64,000 bases of DNA from Tsukamurella paurometabola (GTDB taxonomy: Bacteria; Actinomycetota; Actinomycetes; Mycobacteriales; Mycobacteriaceae), in NCBI RefSeq assembly GCF_900631615.1, contig NZ_LR131273.1, positions 310,001-374,000 of the forward strand. Direction: 5' to 3'. This document shows, piece after piece, positions 53,634 through 62,724 of this stretch. The notes beneath the pieces are model-generated. The model saw only the letters and a list, made by a program, of their open reading frames with translations, was not told the origin of the DNA and searched no databases. Within the stretch, counting starts at the first letter, position 1. Each line of letters begins with the position of its first letter. A program made the translations under genes and the position numbers.

Positions 53634-54711
53634 TCGAGTCGCCGGTGTTCCCGGCGGCGCGACGTGCGGCGAGGCGCCGCTTCTGCGGCTCGATCGTGTA
53701 GCGCGGGTCCTTCGCCGATTCCAGGCCGGCCTCGAAGACGCCGAAGCGCGTACAGGCCGATGCCGCCATGAGCGCCCCGCCGGAGAGGGCGGCGAGGCAC
53801 CGTCGGACCCGGCCCCGGCGACCGCCCGTGAGCAGCGCGCCCACGCCCCCGGCGACGGCGAGGCGCTCCGCCCACCGCATGAGCTTCCCCGGCGTGCCGT
53901 GGTGCAGCGGCTCGGCGGCGACGGGATCCATGCGGGACTCCATGATCCGGGTCGCGGCCACATCGCCGATCACACCGAGCACCGCGAGGTTCCGGGCCGG
54001 ACCGGCCTCGGCGGCCGGGGTCGTGACCAGCGCGAGGCCGCCGGCGGCCAGGCTCGCCGAGCTGACGAACACGAACGGCAGGTCCTTGTACGCCGCGTTC
54101 CAGGTCGGCATCGCCGTGTCCGCGAGGAGCACCGCGGTGTACGCGGCCAGCGGGGTCGCGAAGACGGCGGCGCCGAGCCCCGCGGGCGCCTCCCCGAACC
54201 GGAGCACCTTCCGCAGCGGGCCGAGCGGGAGCCACTCACCGAGGAGGCGGTCGACCTCCGCCGCGGCCGCGACGCCGATCATCCCGCTGTAGCCGGAGAG
54301 GATCCAGGAGCCCACGCTCATCGGCGAGGTGACCTTGAAGGTGCGCATCATGTGCAGGAAGCGCTCGGGGCGGCCGAGATCCACGACGAGGGCCAGCGCG
54401 CCCACGCCGGCGGCACCCAGCCCGGCGAGGCGGGCGTTGCGCCGCAGCGCCGGATACCCGGCGAGCTGCGCGCCCGCGGCGAGGAGGCCCGAGCCGCCGG
54501 CGACGCCGCCCAGGAAGAGGTACGCGCCGACCGGGGCCTCCCACGGCGGCGGCTTCACGATCGGGTGGCCGTAGTAGCCGTCGACGTGTTCGATCACGGC
54601 CTCGGGCACCATCAGGTCGTCCGGTCGCCGGCGCTTCGGGGCACCGTCGCCGCGCTTGCCGCGGCGCTCGGGCTTCGGCGGGCGGAACTGGTCGAACTCG
54701 GAGCTGGTCAC
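53623..54711 (-). CDS. NrfD-like membrane subunit of formate dehydrogenase
   Basis: A 362-residue integral membrane protein of the NrfD/PsrC type with about eight helices (from GAYLFLGGVAGGSGLLAAGAQLAG onward). It should anchor the FdhAB catalytic pair and pass electrons to the quinone pool. A charged N-tail of about 55 residues (KPERRGKRGDGAPKRRRPDD) is cytoplasmic by the positive-inside rule. GTG 54711-54709 overlaps the beta-subunit stop as GTGA. It replaces the cytochrome b gamma subunit of E. coli FDH-N/O. Confidence 0.88.
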   Translation of the reverse strand: MTSSEFDQFRPPKPERRGKRGDGAPKRRRPDDLMVPEAVIEHVDGYYGHPIVKPPPWEAPVGAYLFLGGVAGGSGLLAAGAQLAGYPALRRNARLAGLGAAGVGALALVVDLGRPERFLHMMRTFKVTSPMSVGSWILSGYSGMIGVAAAAEVDRLLGEWLPLGPLRKVLRFGEAPAGLGAAVFATPLAAYTAVLLADTAMPTWNAAYKDLPFVFVSSASLAAGGLALVTTPAAEAGPARNLAVLGVIGDVAATRIMESRMDPVAAEPLHHGTPGKLMRWAERLAVAGGVGALLTGGRRGRVRRCLAALSGGALMAASACTRFGVFEAGLESAKDPRYTIEPQKRRLAARRAAGNTGDSITG

Positions 54712-55733
54712 CGGCGGCCCTTCTTCCGCGCCGAGAGGAAGGAGACCGCGGCGGCGGCGATCATGCCCGCGGCGGCGGTGCCGGCGCGCTTGTACATCGT
54801 CATGAGGTCGGCGGTGCACACCCGCGGGTCGGGCGGCAGGCCGTAGACCTCGGGCTCGTCGAGCAGCAGGAACACCGAGCCGGTGCCGCCGACCCCGTCG
54901 TTGTCGTTGGCGCCGTACAGGCGCGCCTCGGGCATGCCCTGGGCGTGCAGCTGCGCGACCCGCTCGCGGGCCGTCGCGACCATCTCCTCCCGCTCACCGA
55001 ACTTGATCGACGTGGTGGGGCAGGTCTTGGCGCACGCCGGCGTCTCGTCGTCGCGGAGCCGGTCGTAGCAGAGGGTGCACTTCTGGGCGATGCCGCGGTT
55101 GTCGACCGGGGGCTGCTCGCCCTTGCGGTGGCCCTCGCGCACTGTCGGGGCGACGGTGCCGTCGCTGCGCCGCTCGACGACGCCGAAGGGGCAGCCCGCG
55201 ACACAGGTGCCGCAGCCGTTGCAGATGTCGTTCTGCACGACGACGGTGCCGAACTCGGTGCGCATCATGGCGCCGGTGGGGCACACGTCGAGGCAGCCCG
55301 CGTGGGTGCAGTGCTTGCACACGTCGGAGGACATGAGCCAGCGGAACTCGGGGGTGTCCGGCGGCGTGATGTCGGCCTCGCCCCAGGCCGGCATCTCGTC
55401 GCTCACCGGCGCCGCGGCGCCCCGCACGGCGGGCATGCCCAGGCCGACGAGGGCGCGGCCGGACTCGCGGGCCTGCTCGATCCGCTCGCGGTCCTGCTCG
55501 ATGAAGGCCACGTGCCGCCACGTGCTGGCGCCGAGCGCGACGGTGTTGTCGTAGGACATGCCCGTGAGCTCGAGGTCACCGTCGCGCGGGTTGCGGTTCC
55601 ACTCCTTGCACGCCACCTCGCACGCCTTGCAGCCGATGCAGATGGACGTGTCCGTGAAGAAGCCGCGCCGGGCCTCGTGCACGTGCCAGTGCGCGTCGGC
55701 ACTCGGGTCGGTGGGGCCGGTCAGCTGTCCCAT
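54708..55733 (-). CDS. fdhB: Formate dehydrogenase beta subunit, four-cluster ferredoxin
   Basis: A 341-residue electron-transfer subunit with the Cys sets CIGCKACEVACKEW, CKHCTHAGCLDVCP, CNGCGTCVAGCPFG and CTLCYDR...CAKTCP, enough for four 4Fe-4S clusters as in FdnH/FdoH. A C-terminal hydrophobic helix (GTAAAGMIAAAAVSFLSARKK) could anchor it. ATG 55733 (MGQLTGP) is preferred because GAGGAGG lies 9 bases upstream; GTG 55763 is an alternative. It follows fdhA by about 31 bases. Confidence 0.92.
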   Translation of the reverse strand: MGQLTGPTDPSADAHWHVHEARRGFFTDTSICIGCKACEVACKEWNRNPRDGDLELTGMSYDNTVALGASTWRHVAFIEQDRERIEQARESGRALVGLGMPAVRGAAAPVSDEMPAWGEADITPPDTPEFRWLMSSDVCKHCTHAGCLDVCPTGAMMRTEFGTVVVQNDICNGCGTCVAGCPFGVVERRSDGTVAPTVREGHRKGEQPPVDNRGIAQKCTLCYDRLRDDETPACAKTCPTTSIKFGEREEMVATARERVAQLHAQGMPEARLYGANDNDGVGGTGSVFLLLDEPEVYGLPPDPRVCTADLMTMYKRAGTAAAGMIAAAAVSFLSARKKGRR

Positions 55734-55764
55734 CGTCTCGCACCTCCTCGTCGCCGTGTCCACG

Positions 55765-58700
55765 TCACCATCGGGTCCATCCCTCCTGCTCGGGATCGTC
55801 CCGCCGCGGGTCCGGGTAGATGTCGCCCGGTTTCGGGGCGGTCAGCCGCACGTTGTCCGTCGCGGTGGTGACGCCGGCCCGGTCCCGGTAGCTCTGCACC
55901 AGATCCTCGAGCGCCGCGCCGCGCGGCCGGCGGCCGGCGATCACCGTGCAGGAGCCGACCTTCGACTCCTGGATCTGCGTGTTCGGATCGAGCGTGACGC
56001 CGATCAGGTCGTTGGCGGCGTCGCCCGTCACGACGGCGTCGCTGCCGACGCCCCAGTGGTAGGGCAGGCCCACCTGGTGGACGGTGCGCCCGCCGATGGT
56101 CAGCGGACGCATCCGTTCGGTGACGAGGACGCGGCACTCGATCGCGGCGCGCGGGGAGATGATGGTGGCCCAGCCCTCGTTCTCGAGCCCGCACTCCGCG
56201 GCCAGCCCCGGCGAGACCTCGCAGAACATCTCGGGCTGCAGCTCCGCCAGGTACGGCGACCAGCGGCTCATGCCGCCCGCGGTGTGATGCTCCGTGAGCC
56301 GGTACGTGGTGAAGACGTACGGGTACACGTCCGCCCCCGGGTCACCGGCGCTCGGCGCGTCGAGGTTGTCCTCACGCGGGAACAGCACCCGGGCCGGGGC
56401 CTGCTGCTGCGGGTAGATCGCGTTCCGCACCGGCGACTCCTGCGCCTCGTAGTGCGTCGGCAGCGGACCGTCGACGAGGCCCGTCGGCGCGAACAACCAG
56501 CCCTTGCCGTCGGACTGCATGATGAACGGATCGTCGCCGGCGAGGGCCTCGGCCCCCGTCGCCCCGGGTTCGGGGACGGTGCCGGGGGCGAGCGTGGCCG
56601 GGAAGTCCGGGACGTCGGGCCCTGTCCACCGGCCCTCGGTCTCGTCCCACCACAGGTACTTCTTGCGCTCGCTCCACGGGCGCCCCTGCGGGTCCGCGGA
56701 CGCCCGGTTGTAGAGCATGCGGCGGTCCGCGGGCCACACCCAGCCCCACTCGGACTGGGTGATCCCGCCGCCGCCCTGCGGCACGCGGCGGGCCGCCTGG
56801 TTGGCGCCGTCGGCGTAGACGCCGGTGTAGATCCAGCAGCCCGCGATCGTCGAGCCGTCGGCCTTCAACTGCGTGTACGACGTGAGATCGCGGCCCGCGT
56901 CGGGACCGGAGACGAAGCGGCCGTTGATCTCCGCGAGCACCGCCTCGGGGTCCGGATTGCCGTGCGCATCGGGCGGGTAGTCCCAGGTGAGGTCGAGCAG
57001 CGGACGGTCGCGCTCGTCGGTCGAGCCCGCCAATCGCTCCCGGATCCGGAGGCCCAGCTCGTAGAAGAAGTCGAGCTCGCTCTGCGCCTGGCCCGGCGGC
57101 TGCACGGCCTGGTGCCGCCATTGCAGCATGCGCTGGGTCTGCGTGAACGAGCCCGCCTTCTCGACGTGCGTGGCGGCGGGCATGAAGAACACCTCGGTGC
57201 CGATGTCCTCGGTGCGCAGCTCACCGGAGGCGATCTCCGGGCCGTCCTTCCACCAGGTGGCCGACTCGATCATGTTCAGGTCGCGCACGACGAGCCACTT
57301 GAGCTTCGCCATGCCCATGCGCTGCTGCCGGCCGTTCGCGGAGCCGACGGCAGGGTTCTGGCCGAGCACGAAGTACCCGTCGACCTTCCCGTCCAGCATG
57401 TCGACGGCGGTCTGGTAGGTGCCTGCGGGACCGTTCAGCTTCGGCAGGTAGTCGTACGCGTAGTCGTTCTCCGCCGTCGCCGCGTCGCCCCACCAGGCCT
57501 TGAGCAGGCTGATCATGTAGGCGTCCGCGTACTGCCAGTAGCCCTTGCCCGTGTCCGGCCTCACCGACGCGATGTAGTCGGCCAGGGTGTCGTGCTTGCC
57601 GACCGAGGGCATCGGCAGGTATCCCGGCAACAGGTTGAACAGCGTGGGGATGTCGGTCGAGCCCTGGATGCTGGCGTGCCCGCGCAGCGCCATGATGCCG
57701 CTGCCCGGCCGCCCGACGTTGCCCAACAGCAGCTGCAGGATCGCCGCGGTGCGGATGAACTGAGCGCCCATCGTGTGCTGCGTCCAGCCGGTCGCGTAGC
57801 CGAAGCACGTCGTGCGCTCGCGCCCCGAGTTGCTCGTGATCGAATCCGCCAGGTAGGCGAACTCGGCCGGCGAGATGCCGCACATGTCGGCCACGACCTC
57901 CGGGGTGTAGCGCGCGTAGTGGCGGCGCAGCACCTGGAAGACGGTCCGCGGGTCCTGCAGCGTCTCGTCGCGGCCCTCGGCGTACTGCCACGTCGACTGG
58001 TCGTACTTCCCGGTCTCCGGGTCGAACCCCGAGAACAGGCCGTCGAGGTCCTCCGTGTCGCGGTAGTCCTCGCCCACCAGCTCCGCCGCGTTGGTGTACG
58101 CGACGACGTAGTCGTGGAAGTACGCGTCGGTGGCGAGCACGTGGTTGATGAGCCCGCCGAGCAGCACGATGTCGGAGCCCGCGCGGATCGGCACGTGCCG
58201 GTCCGCCACCGCGGAGGTCCGCGTGAACCGCGGGTCCACGTGGATCACCCGTGCGCCGCGGGCCTTCGCCTCAGCGACCCACTGGAATCCGACGGGGTGC
58301 GCCTCGGCCATGTTGCCGCCCATGAGCACGATGCAATCCGCGTTGGCCATGTCCTGCAGGGACTGGGTGGCGCCGCCGCGCCCGAACGAGGCTCCCAGAC
58401 CGGGAACCGTGGCGGAGTGTCATATGCGGGCCTGGTTCTCGATCTGGATGGCGCCCGCCGCGGTGAACAGCTTCTTGATGAGGTAGTTCTCCTCATTGTC
58501 GAGCGTGGCGCCGCCGAGCGAGGCGATGCCCATGGTGCGGCGCAGCGGCCGCCCGTGCTCGTCGAAGTCCTGCCAGCCGTGGCGCCGCGCCTCGACGAAC
58601 CGGTCGGCGATCATGTCGATCGCGGTGTCCCGGTCGAGGTCCTGCCACTCGGTGGCGTAGGGCGCGCGGTAGCGGATCTTCGTCTGCCGCAGCGGATTGT

Positions 58701-58986
58701 TCACCAGCTGCTCGCTGGACGAGCCCTTGGGGCACAGCCGCCCGCGCGAGATGGGCGAATCCGGATCGCCCTCGATCTGGATGACCTTCTCGTCCTTGAC
58801 GTACACCTTCTGGCCGCAGCCGACGGCGCAGAACGGGCAGACGCTCTGCACCACCCGGTCGGCGGTCTTCGTGCGCGGCTCGAGTGCGCGGGTACGCGGG
58901 GACTCGACGGCCGGGCCGCGGCCGAACACGTCCCCGGAGCGGAGCTGCCGCAGCACGGGCCATTCGAGGGGGCTGAACCTCGTCAT
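55765..58986 (-). CDS. fdhA: Selenocysteine-containing formate dehydrogenase alpha subunit
   Basis: Molybdenum/tungsten-bis-MGD enzyme oxidising formate to CO2. The gene is one frame from ATG 58986 to TGA 55767, 1073 residues, interrupted only by TGA at 58422-58420, codon 189, in the context NQARI-U-HSATV. That is exactly where FDH-N/O enzymes carry Sec. A 4Fe-4S site C50-x2-C53-x3-C57...C85 precedes it; GGNMAEAHPVGF and the C-terminal molydopterin-binding domain follow. No twin-arginine signal is visible, unlike E. coli FdnG. Automatic gene callers will split it into 188- and 861-residue ORFs. TAGGCT ends 7 bases before the ATG. Confidence 0.95.
58390..58422 (-). promoter_or_regulatory. Bacterial SECIS element of fdhA
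   Basis: UGA (58422-58420), an 11-base spacer, then the hairpin GGTTCCC-GGTCT-GGGAGCC (58408-58390). The 7-bp stem, apical GGUCU loop and 11-base spacing are the same as in E. coli fdhF, the reference SelB-binding site. Confidence 0.92.
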
Positions 58987-58993
58987 GCCGCTC

Positions 58994-58999
58994 AGCCTA
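58994..58999 (-). promoter_or_regulatory. -10 hexamer TAGGCT of the fdh operon
   Basis: TAGGCT on the minus strand, 7 bases from the fdhA ATG; leaderless start predicted. Confidence 0.5.
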
Positions 59000-59050
59000 G
59001 TCCTGCGCTCCGGTCGTCGCGCGGGGAACCGGTGCGATCGCCCCGGCCGG

Positions 59051-59344
59051 CTAGCACTTGACGGTGTTGCCGAGCCCCGTGTCGGAAGTCTTCGCGAAAC
59101 TCCAGTCGCAGAGCACGGAATTCCGGTTGCCGCTCACCACGACGGACTTCACCGGGCTGGTCACGCGGACCACGTTGTCGTCACCGGAGACGACGAGCGT
59201 GTTGCAGTGCGCGGTGACCTTGACGACGTTGCGACCGCCGCTGACGACCACCGTGTCGAAGCAGAAGACGTCGCGCGTCGTGCCGTACCCACTGCGAAGC
59301 CGCGCGAGAGCGGCCGGCATCCGGTCGGATAGCGTCAGCGCCAT
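59051..59344 (-). CDS. DUF3060-like beta-repeat protein, N-terminus uncertain
   Basis: The C-terminal 75 residues show the repeated VVVSGGRNVVKVTAHC / LVVSGDDNVVRVTSP / VVVSGNRNSVLCDWS pattern of DUF3060 proteins, usually secreted. No signal peptide is found: the frame opens at ATG 59344 (MALTLSDRMPAALARL) with no hydrophobic core, and that ATG shares the CATG with the divergent FMN-enzyme start. ATG 59320 is another option. It may be a cytoplasmic variant or an N-terminally eroded gene. Confidence 0.5.
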   Translation of the reverse strand: MALTLSDRMPAALARLRSGYGTTRDVFCFDTVVVSGGRNVVKVTAHCNTLVVSGDDNVVRVTSPVKSVVVSGNRNSVLCDWSFAKTSDTGLGNTVKC

Positions 59345-60371
59345 GAGTGTGGGGGACGACAGGATGACCGGCCTCGCAGAACGCGCCGAGCGGGAGCTCA
59401 CGCCCGAGGTCTGGGCCTATCTGATGCGCGGCGCGACCGTCGGCGAGTCCCCCTGGGAACGGTGGAGGTTCGCGCCGCGGGTGTTGCGCGACGTCCGGTC
59501 CGTCGACACCGCGACGAGCCTCTTCGGGGCCTGGCGCTCCCCGATCGGCGTCGCACCGACGGCCTTCCATCGCCTGATCCATCCCGAGGGCGAGGCCGCC
59601 GTGGCCCGCGCCGCCGCCGACTGCGGCGCCCCGTTCGTGCTGTCCATGCGGGCCACCACGCTGATCGAGGACATCGGTGCCGCGGTCGCCGGGCCGTGGT
59701 GGCAGCAGGTGTACCTCATGCGCGACCGCAGCATCACCGAGGCTCTGGTGCAACGTGCCGCGGCGGCCGGCGCGACGGCGCTCGTACTCACCGGCGACAC
59801 ACCGTACGTGGGCCGCTCGGGCGGCCGCGGGCTACCGCCGCTGGACGACGACCTCGCGCTGGTCAACGTGGCCCGTCACCTGCCGCCCGGGGCCGACGCG
59901 TGGGCATCGATCGAGCAACACGCGGGCGCGGTCGTCGACGACATCGCCCGGTTGTCCGCGCTGACGGGGCTGCCGGTGATCGTCAAGGGCGTCCTGCGCG
60001 CCGACGAGGCGCGACGGTGCGTCGACGCGGGCGCAGCCGGGGTGTGGGTCAGCGATCACGGCGGGCGGCAGTTGGGCCGCGCCGTCGCCCCGGCGCGGGC
60101 GCTGCCCGAGGTCGCCACCGCCGTGGGTGCCGACGCCGCGGTCCTCGTGGACGGCGACGTCCGCGACGGCCTCGACGCGCTGGCGGCGCTCGCGCTCGGC
60201 GCGGACGCCGTGTTCGTCGGGCGCCCGGTCCTGTGGGGCCTGGCCGACGCCGGCGCCGACGGGGTGGGCTCCGTCCTGGCCGGGCTGCACGACGAACTCC
60301 GGCACGGCATGGGCCTGGCCGGCGCGACGCGCCTCGGCGAGCTGTCGCCGGACCTCGTCGTCGCCCGCTGA
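59343..60371 (+). CDS. FMN-dependent alpha-hydroxyacid dehydrogenase/oxidase
   Basis: A 342-residue TIM-barrel flavoprotein of the lactate/glycolate/mandelate group. Seen: YLMRGA at the start (family Tyr-x-x-x-GA), VAPTAFHRLIHPEGEAAVARAA, WWQQVYLMRDR, LTGDTPYVGR, PVIVKGVLRADEARR (Lys) and WVSDHGGRQL with the catalytic His (SNHGGRQL in most relatives; Asn is Asp here). ATG 59343 or 59364 may start it. Substrate unresolved. The HAD gene follows after 67 bases. Confidence 0.9.
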   Translation: MSVGDDRMTGLAERAERELTPEVWAYLMRGATVGESPWERWRFAPRVLRDVRSVDTATSLFGAWRSPIGVAPTAFHRLIHPEGEAAVARAAADCGAPFVLSMRATTLIEDIGAAVAGPWWQQVYLMRDRSITEALVQRAAAAGATALVLTGDTPYVGRSGGRGLPPLDDDLALVNVARHLPPGADAWASIEQHAGAVVDDIARLSALTGLPVIVKGVLRADEARRCVDAGAAGVWVSDHGGRQLGRAVAPARALPEVATAVGADAAVLVDGDVRDGLDALAALALGADAVFVGRPVLWGLADAGADGVGSVLAGLHDELRHGMGLAGATRLGELSPDLVVAR

Positions 60372-60438
60372 TCCGCACCGCCGCTCCCGGGCCGGTCCGT
60401 ATCGTGGTGCCCACCACGCCGATCCCAGGAGGACATGC

Positions 60439-61077
60439 ATGCTCACCGGTCGCGCTCTACTGCTGGACATGGACGGCACGCTGGTGGATTCGCACGCCGT
60501 CGTCGAACGGTGCTGGAGCCGGTGGGCACGGGAGAAGGGCCTGGACCCGGCCGAGGTGCTGGCGGTCGCGCACGGCCGGCAGGGGCACGCGACGATGGCG
60601 GCGCTGCTGCCCGAGCGCCCCGTGGAGGTCAACCTCGCGGAGAACCGCGCACTGCTCGCGCAGGAGACCGCCGACACCGAGGGCATCGTGCCCGTCTCCG
60701 GGGCGCCCGCCTTCCTCGCCGCGCTCGGCGGCGCCCCGCACGCCCTGGTGACCTCCGCGGACGTCGCACTGTCGACGGCGCGGATGGGGGCCGCGGGGCT
60801 GCCGCTACCGGCCGTCCGGGTGACCGCGGAGGACGTGCGGGCCAGCAAACCGGACCCCGAGGGCTTCCTCCGCGGCGCGGAACTGCTCGGCATCGACCCC
60901 GCCGACTGCATCGTCTTCGAGGACTCCGAGGCCGGCATCGCCGCGGCGAGGGCCGCCGGGATGCGCGTGGTCGGCGTCGGGCCCCAGGCGGCGCGATTCG
61001 CCCCCGACGTGCAGGTCGACGATCTCACCGCGGTGACGGTCACCGTCGACGGCGAGGGCATCCACGTGGCGATCTGA
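60439..61077 (+). CDS. HAD-superfamily sugar-phosphatase-like hydrolase
   Basis: A 212-residue HAD-IA phosphatase: LLLDMDGTLVDSH (nucleophile Asp10, Asp12), VTSAD (motif II), the Lys in SKPDPEGF (motif III) and FEDSEAGIAAARAAG (motif IV acids). The alpha-helical cap suits small phosphosugars, as in YfbT or glycerol-phosphatase-like enzymes. ATG 60439 is fixed by AGGAGG 6 bases upstream. Confidence 0.92.
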   Translation: MLTGRALLLDMDGTLVDSHAVVERCWSRWAREKGLDPAEVLAVAHGRQGHATMAALLPERPVEVNLAENRALLAQETADTEGIVPVSGAPAFLAALGGAPHALVTSADVALSTARMGAAGLPLPAVRVTAEDVRASKPDPEGFLRGAELLGIDPADCIVFEDSEAGIAAARAAGMRVVGVGPQAARFAPDVQVDDLTAVTVTVDGEGIHVAI

Positions 61078-61131
61078 CGACCCCGCCGCCGGGGATGAGA
61101 CGGTCGCCCGGCCCGGCGACATAGAGGGGGT

Positions 61132-61710
61132 GTGACGTCCACGATGAGAACCGACGAGTCCGCGGACCGGACCCTCCTCGCCCGCGCCGCGGGTGGCGAC
61201 GGCTCGGCGTTCGCGGCGATCCACGACCGCCACGTGCGCCCCGTCTACTGGCAGGCGTACACCGTCCTGCGCGACGCCGACGCCGCGCAGGAAGTCGCCC
61301 AGGACACCTTCCTCACGCTCTGGCGCCGCATCGACTCGGTGCGCATCGTCGACGAGTCGGTGCTCCCGTGGCTCCTCACCACCGCCCGGTACACCGCGCT
61401 CAACGCGGGCAGGCGCCTCTCGGTGGTCCGGGACCGGGCCGCACCGCTCGACGATGCGGCGCCGCCGGCAGCGGCGCCCTCGCCCGAGGACGAGGTGCTC
61501 GCCGCCGAGGTCCGCACGATCATCGCCGAGGCGGTGAGCGCCCTGTCGCCCACCGACCAGCGCCTCTACCGCCTGTGCGTGGAGGGCGAACAGACCTACG
61601 AGCGGGCCGCGGCCGAGGTGGGCGTGACCCACGCCGCCGTGCGCAACCGCGTCTCCCGGCTGCGCGGCCGCCTGCGCGCCGACCTGAGCACCCTGAGGGA
61701 GCAGTCATGA
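61132..61710 (+). CDS. ECF-family RNA polymerase sigma factor
   Basis: A 192-residue group IV sigma factor. Region 2: AFAAIHDRHVRPVYWQAYTVLRDADAAQEVAQDTFLTLWRRI; region 4: ALSPTDQRLYRLCVEGEQTYERAAAEVGVTHAAVRNRVSRLRGRLR. GTG 61132 or ATG 61144 could start it; neither has ideal spacing to the GAGGGGG upstream. Its stop overlaps the next gene as ATGA, so that DUF4349 protein is its probable membrane regulator. Confidence 0.93.
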   Translation: MTSTMRTDESADRTLLARAAGGDGSAFAAIHDRHVRPVYWQAYTVLRDADAAQEVAQDTFLTLWRRIDSVRIVDESVLPWLLTTARYTALNAGRRLSVVRDRAAPLDDAAPPAAAPSPEDEVLAAEVRTIIAEAVSALSPTDQRLYRLCVEGEQTYERAAAEVGVTHAAVRNRVSRLRGRLRADLSTLREQS

Positions 61711-62720
61711 CCACCCGCACCACCCCCGACGACATCCTCACCGACGACCGGCTCGCCGCCATGCGGTCCACCGTCATGTCCGAGGTGAACGACGACCTGC
61801 GTACGCGCCGGCGGAGCCGTAGGCACCGGACCATCGGCATCGCCGCGGCCGCCGCGGTGGCGGTCGTGGCCGTGGGCGGTGTCGTCGTGAGCCAGTTCCA
61901 GGGCAGCGCGAGCGAATCCGCCTTCTACCGGCCCCCGGCCCCGCAGGCCGGGAGCACCCGGGCCGCCGAATCCGCGCCGATCACCGGCGGCGCACCGATC
62001 GCGGCGCCCACGACCGCCCCGAACGCGGCGCCCACGACCGCGCCGAACGCACCGTCGACCCCGGCCAACGCGCCGACGAACCGGCAGGTGATCACGACCG
62101 GCACCGTCGATGTGACGAACGCCGACCCGGCGTCCGCGGCGCGGGAACTGGCCGCGACCGCCGAGCGGCTCGGCGGCCGGGTCGACGCGCGTACCGAGTC
62201 CGGCGGCGAGGACGCCCGCGCCAGGCTGACGCTGCGGGTGCCGAACGACAAGGTGAACGAGCTGGTGGAGAACGTCGGGGGGCTCGGCGAGGTCGGGTCC
62301 GTGCGGCTCGAGCACGAGGACGTGACCGGCACCGTCGTGGACCTCGAGGCGCGGATCCGCGCGACCCGGGTCTCGGTCGACCGGCTGACGGCGATCCTCG
62401 AGAAGGCCGACACCACCGACAAGGTGATCGCAGCCGAGTCCGCCCTCACCACCCGGCAACAGGAGCTCGAGACGCTGCAGTCGCGGCGCGCGTCGATCGG
62501 GGACCAGGTCGCGCTGTCGACGGTGACGGTGACGATCGAGAAGCCGACGGTCACCACCGACCGGTCCGGGTTCACCGGCGGGCTGCAGGACGGCTGGGAC
62601 GCGCTGCTCGGCGCCGGACGGTGGATGCTCGTGATCCTGGGCGCGGTCCTGCCCTGGGCCGCGCTGCTGCTGGTGCTCTACGGCGCCTACCGGGCGGTGC
62701 GCCGTGTCCGCCGCTCCTGA
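61707..62720 (+). CDS. DUF4349 membrane protein, probable anti-sigma factor
   Basis: A 337-residue protein: about 45 cytoplasmic residues, a TM helix (TIGIAAAAAVAVVAVGGVVVS), a Pro/Thr/Ala linker with the tandem APTTAPNA repeat (about 100-125), a DUF4349 domain with a coiled coil (VDRLTAILEKADTTDKVIAAESALTTRQQELETLQ) and a C-terminal TM helix with Arg-rich tail. The ATG overlaps the sigma stop, so the pair is co-translated. An anti-sigma role for the short N-terminus is inferred from position and topology. Confidence 0.85.
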   Translation: MTTRTTPDDILTDDRLAAMRSTVMSEVNDDLRTRRRSRRHRTIGIAAAAAVAVVAVGGVVVSQFQGSASESAFYRPPAPQAGSTRAAESAPITGGAPIAAPTTAPNAAPTTAPNAPSTPANAPTNRQVITTGTVDVTNADPASAARELAATAERLGGRVDARTESGGEDARARLTLRVPNDKVNELVENVGGLGEVGSVRLEHEDVTGTVVDLEARIRATRVSVDRLTAILEKADTTDKVIAAESALTTRQQELETLQSRRASIGDQVALSTVTVTIEKPTVTTDRSGFTGGLQDGWDALLGAGRWMLVILGAVLPWAALLLVLYGAYRAVRRVRRS

Positions 62721-62724
62721 ACCG

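Noticed and set aside
58420-58422. fdhA as a pseudogene with a nonsense mutation
   Set aside because: The stop is TGA at the known Sec position, followed by a canonical SECIS, and selA, selB, selC and selD are adjacent.
55558-59061. Plus-strand ORF of over 1100 codons opposite the fdh genes
   Set aside because: Antisense shadow of fdhA and fdhB with no recognisable domain; length reflects stop-poor GC-rich DNA.
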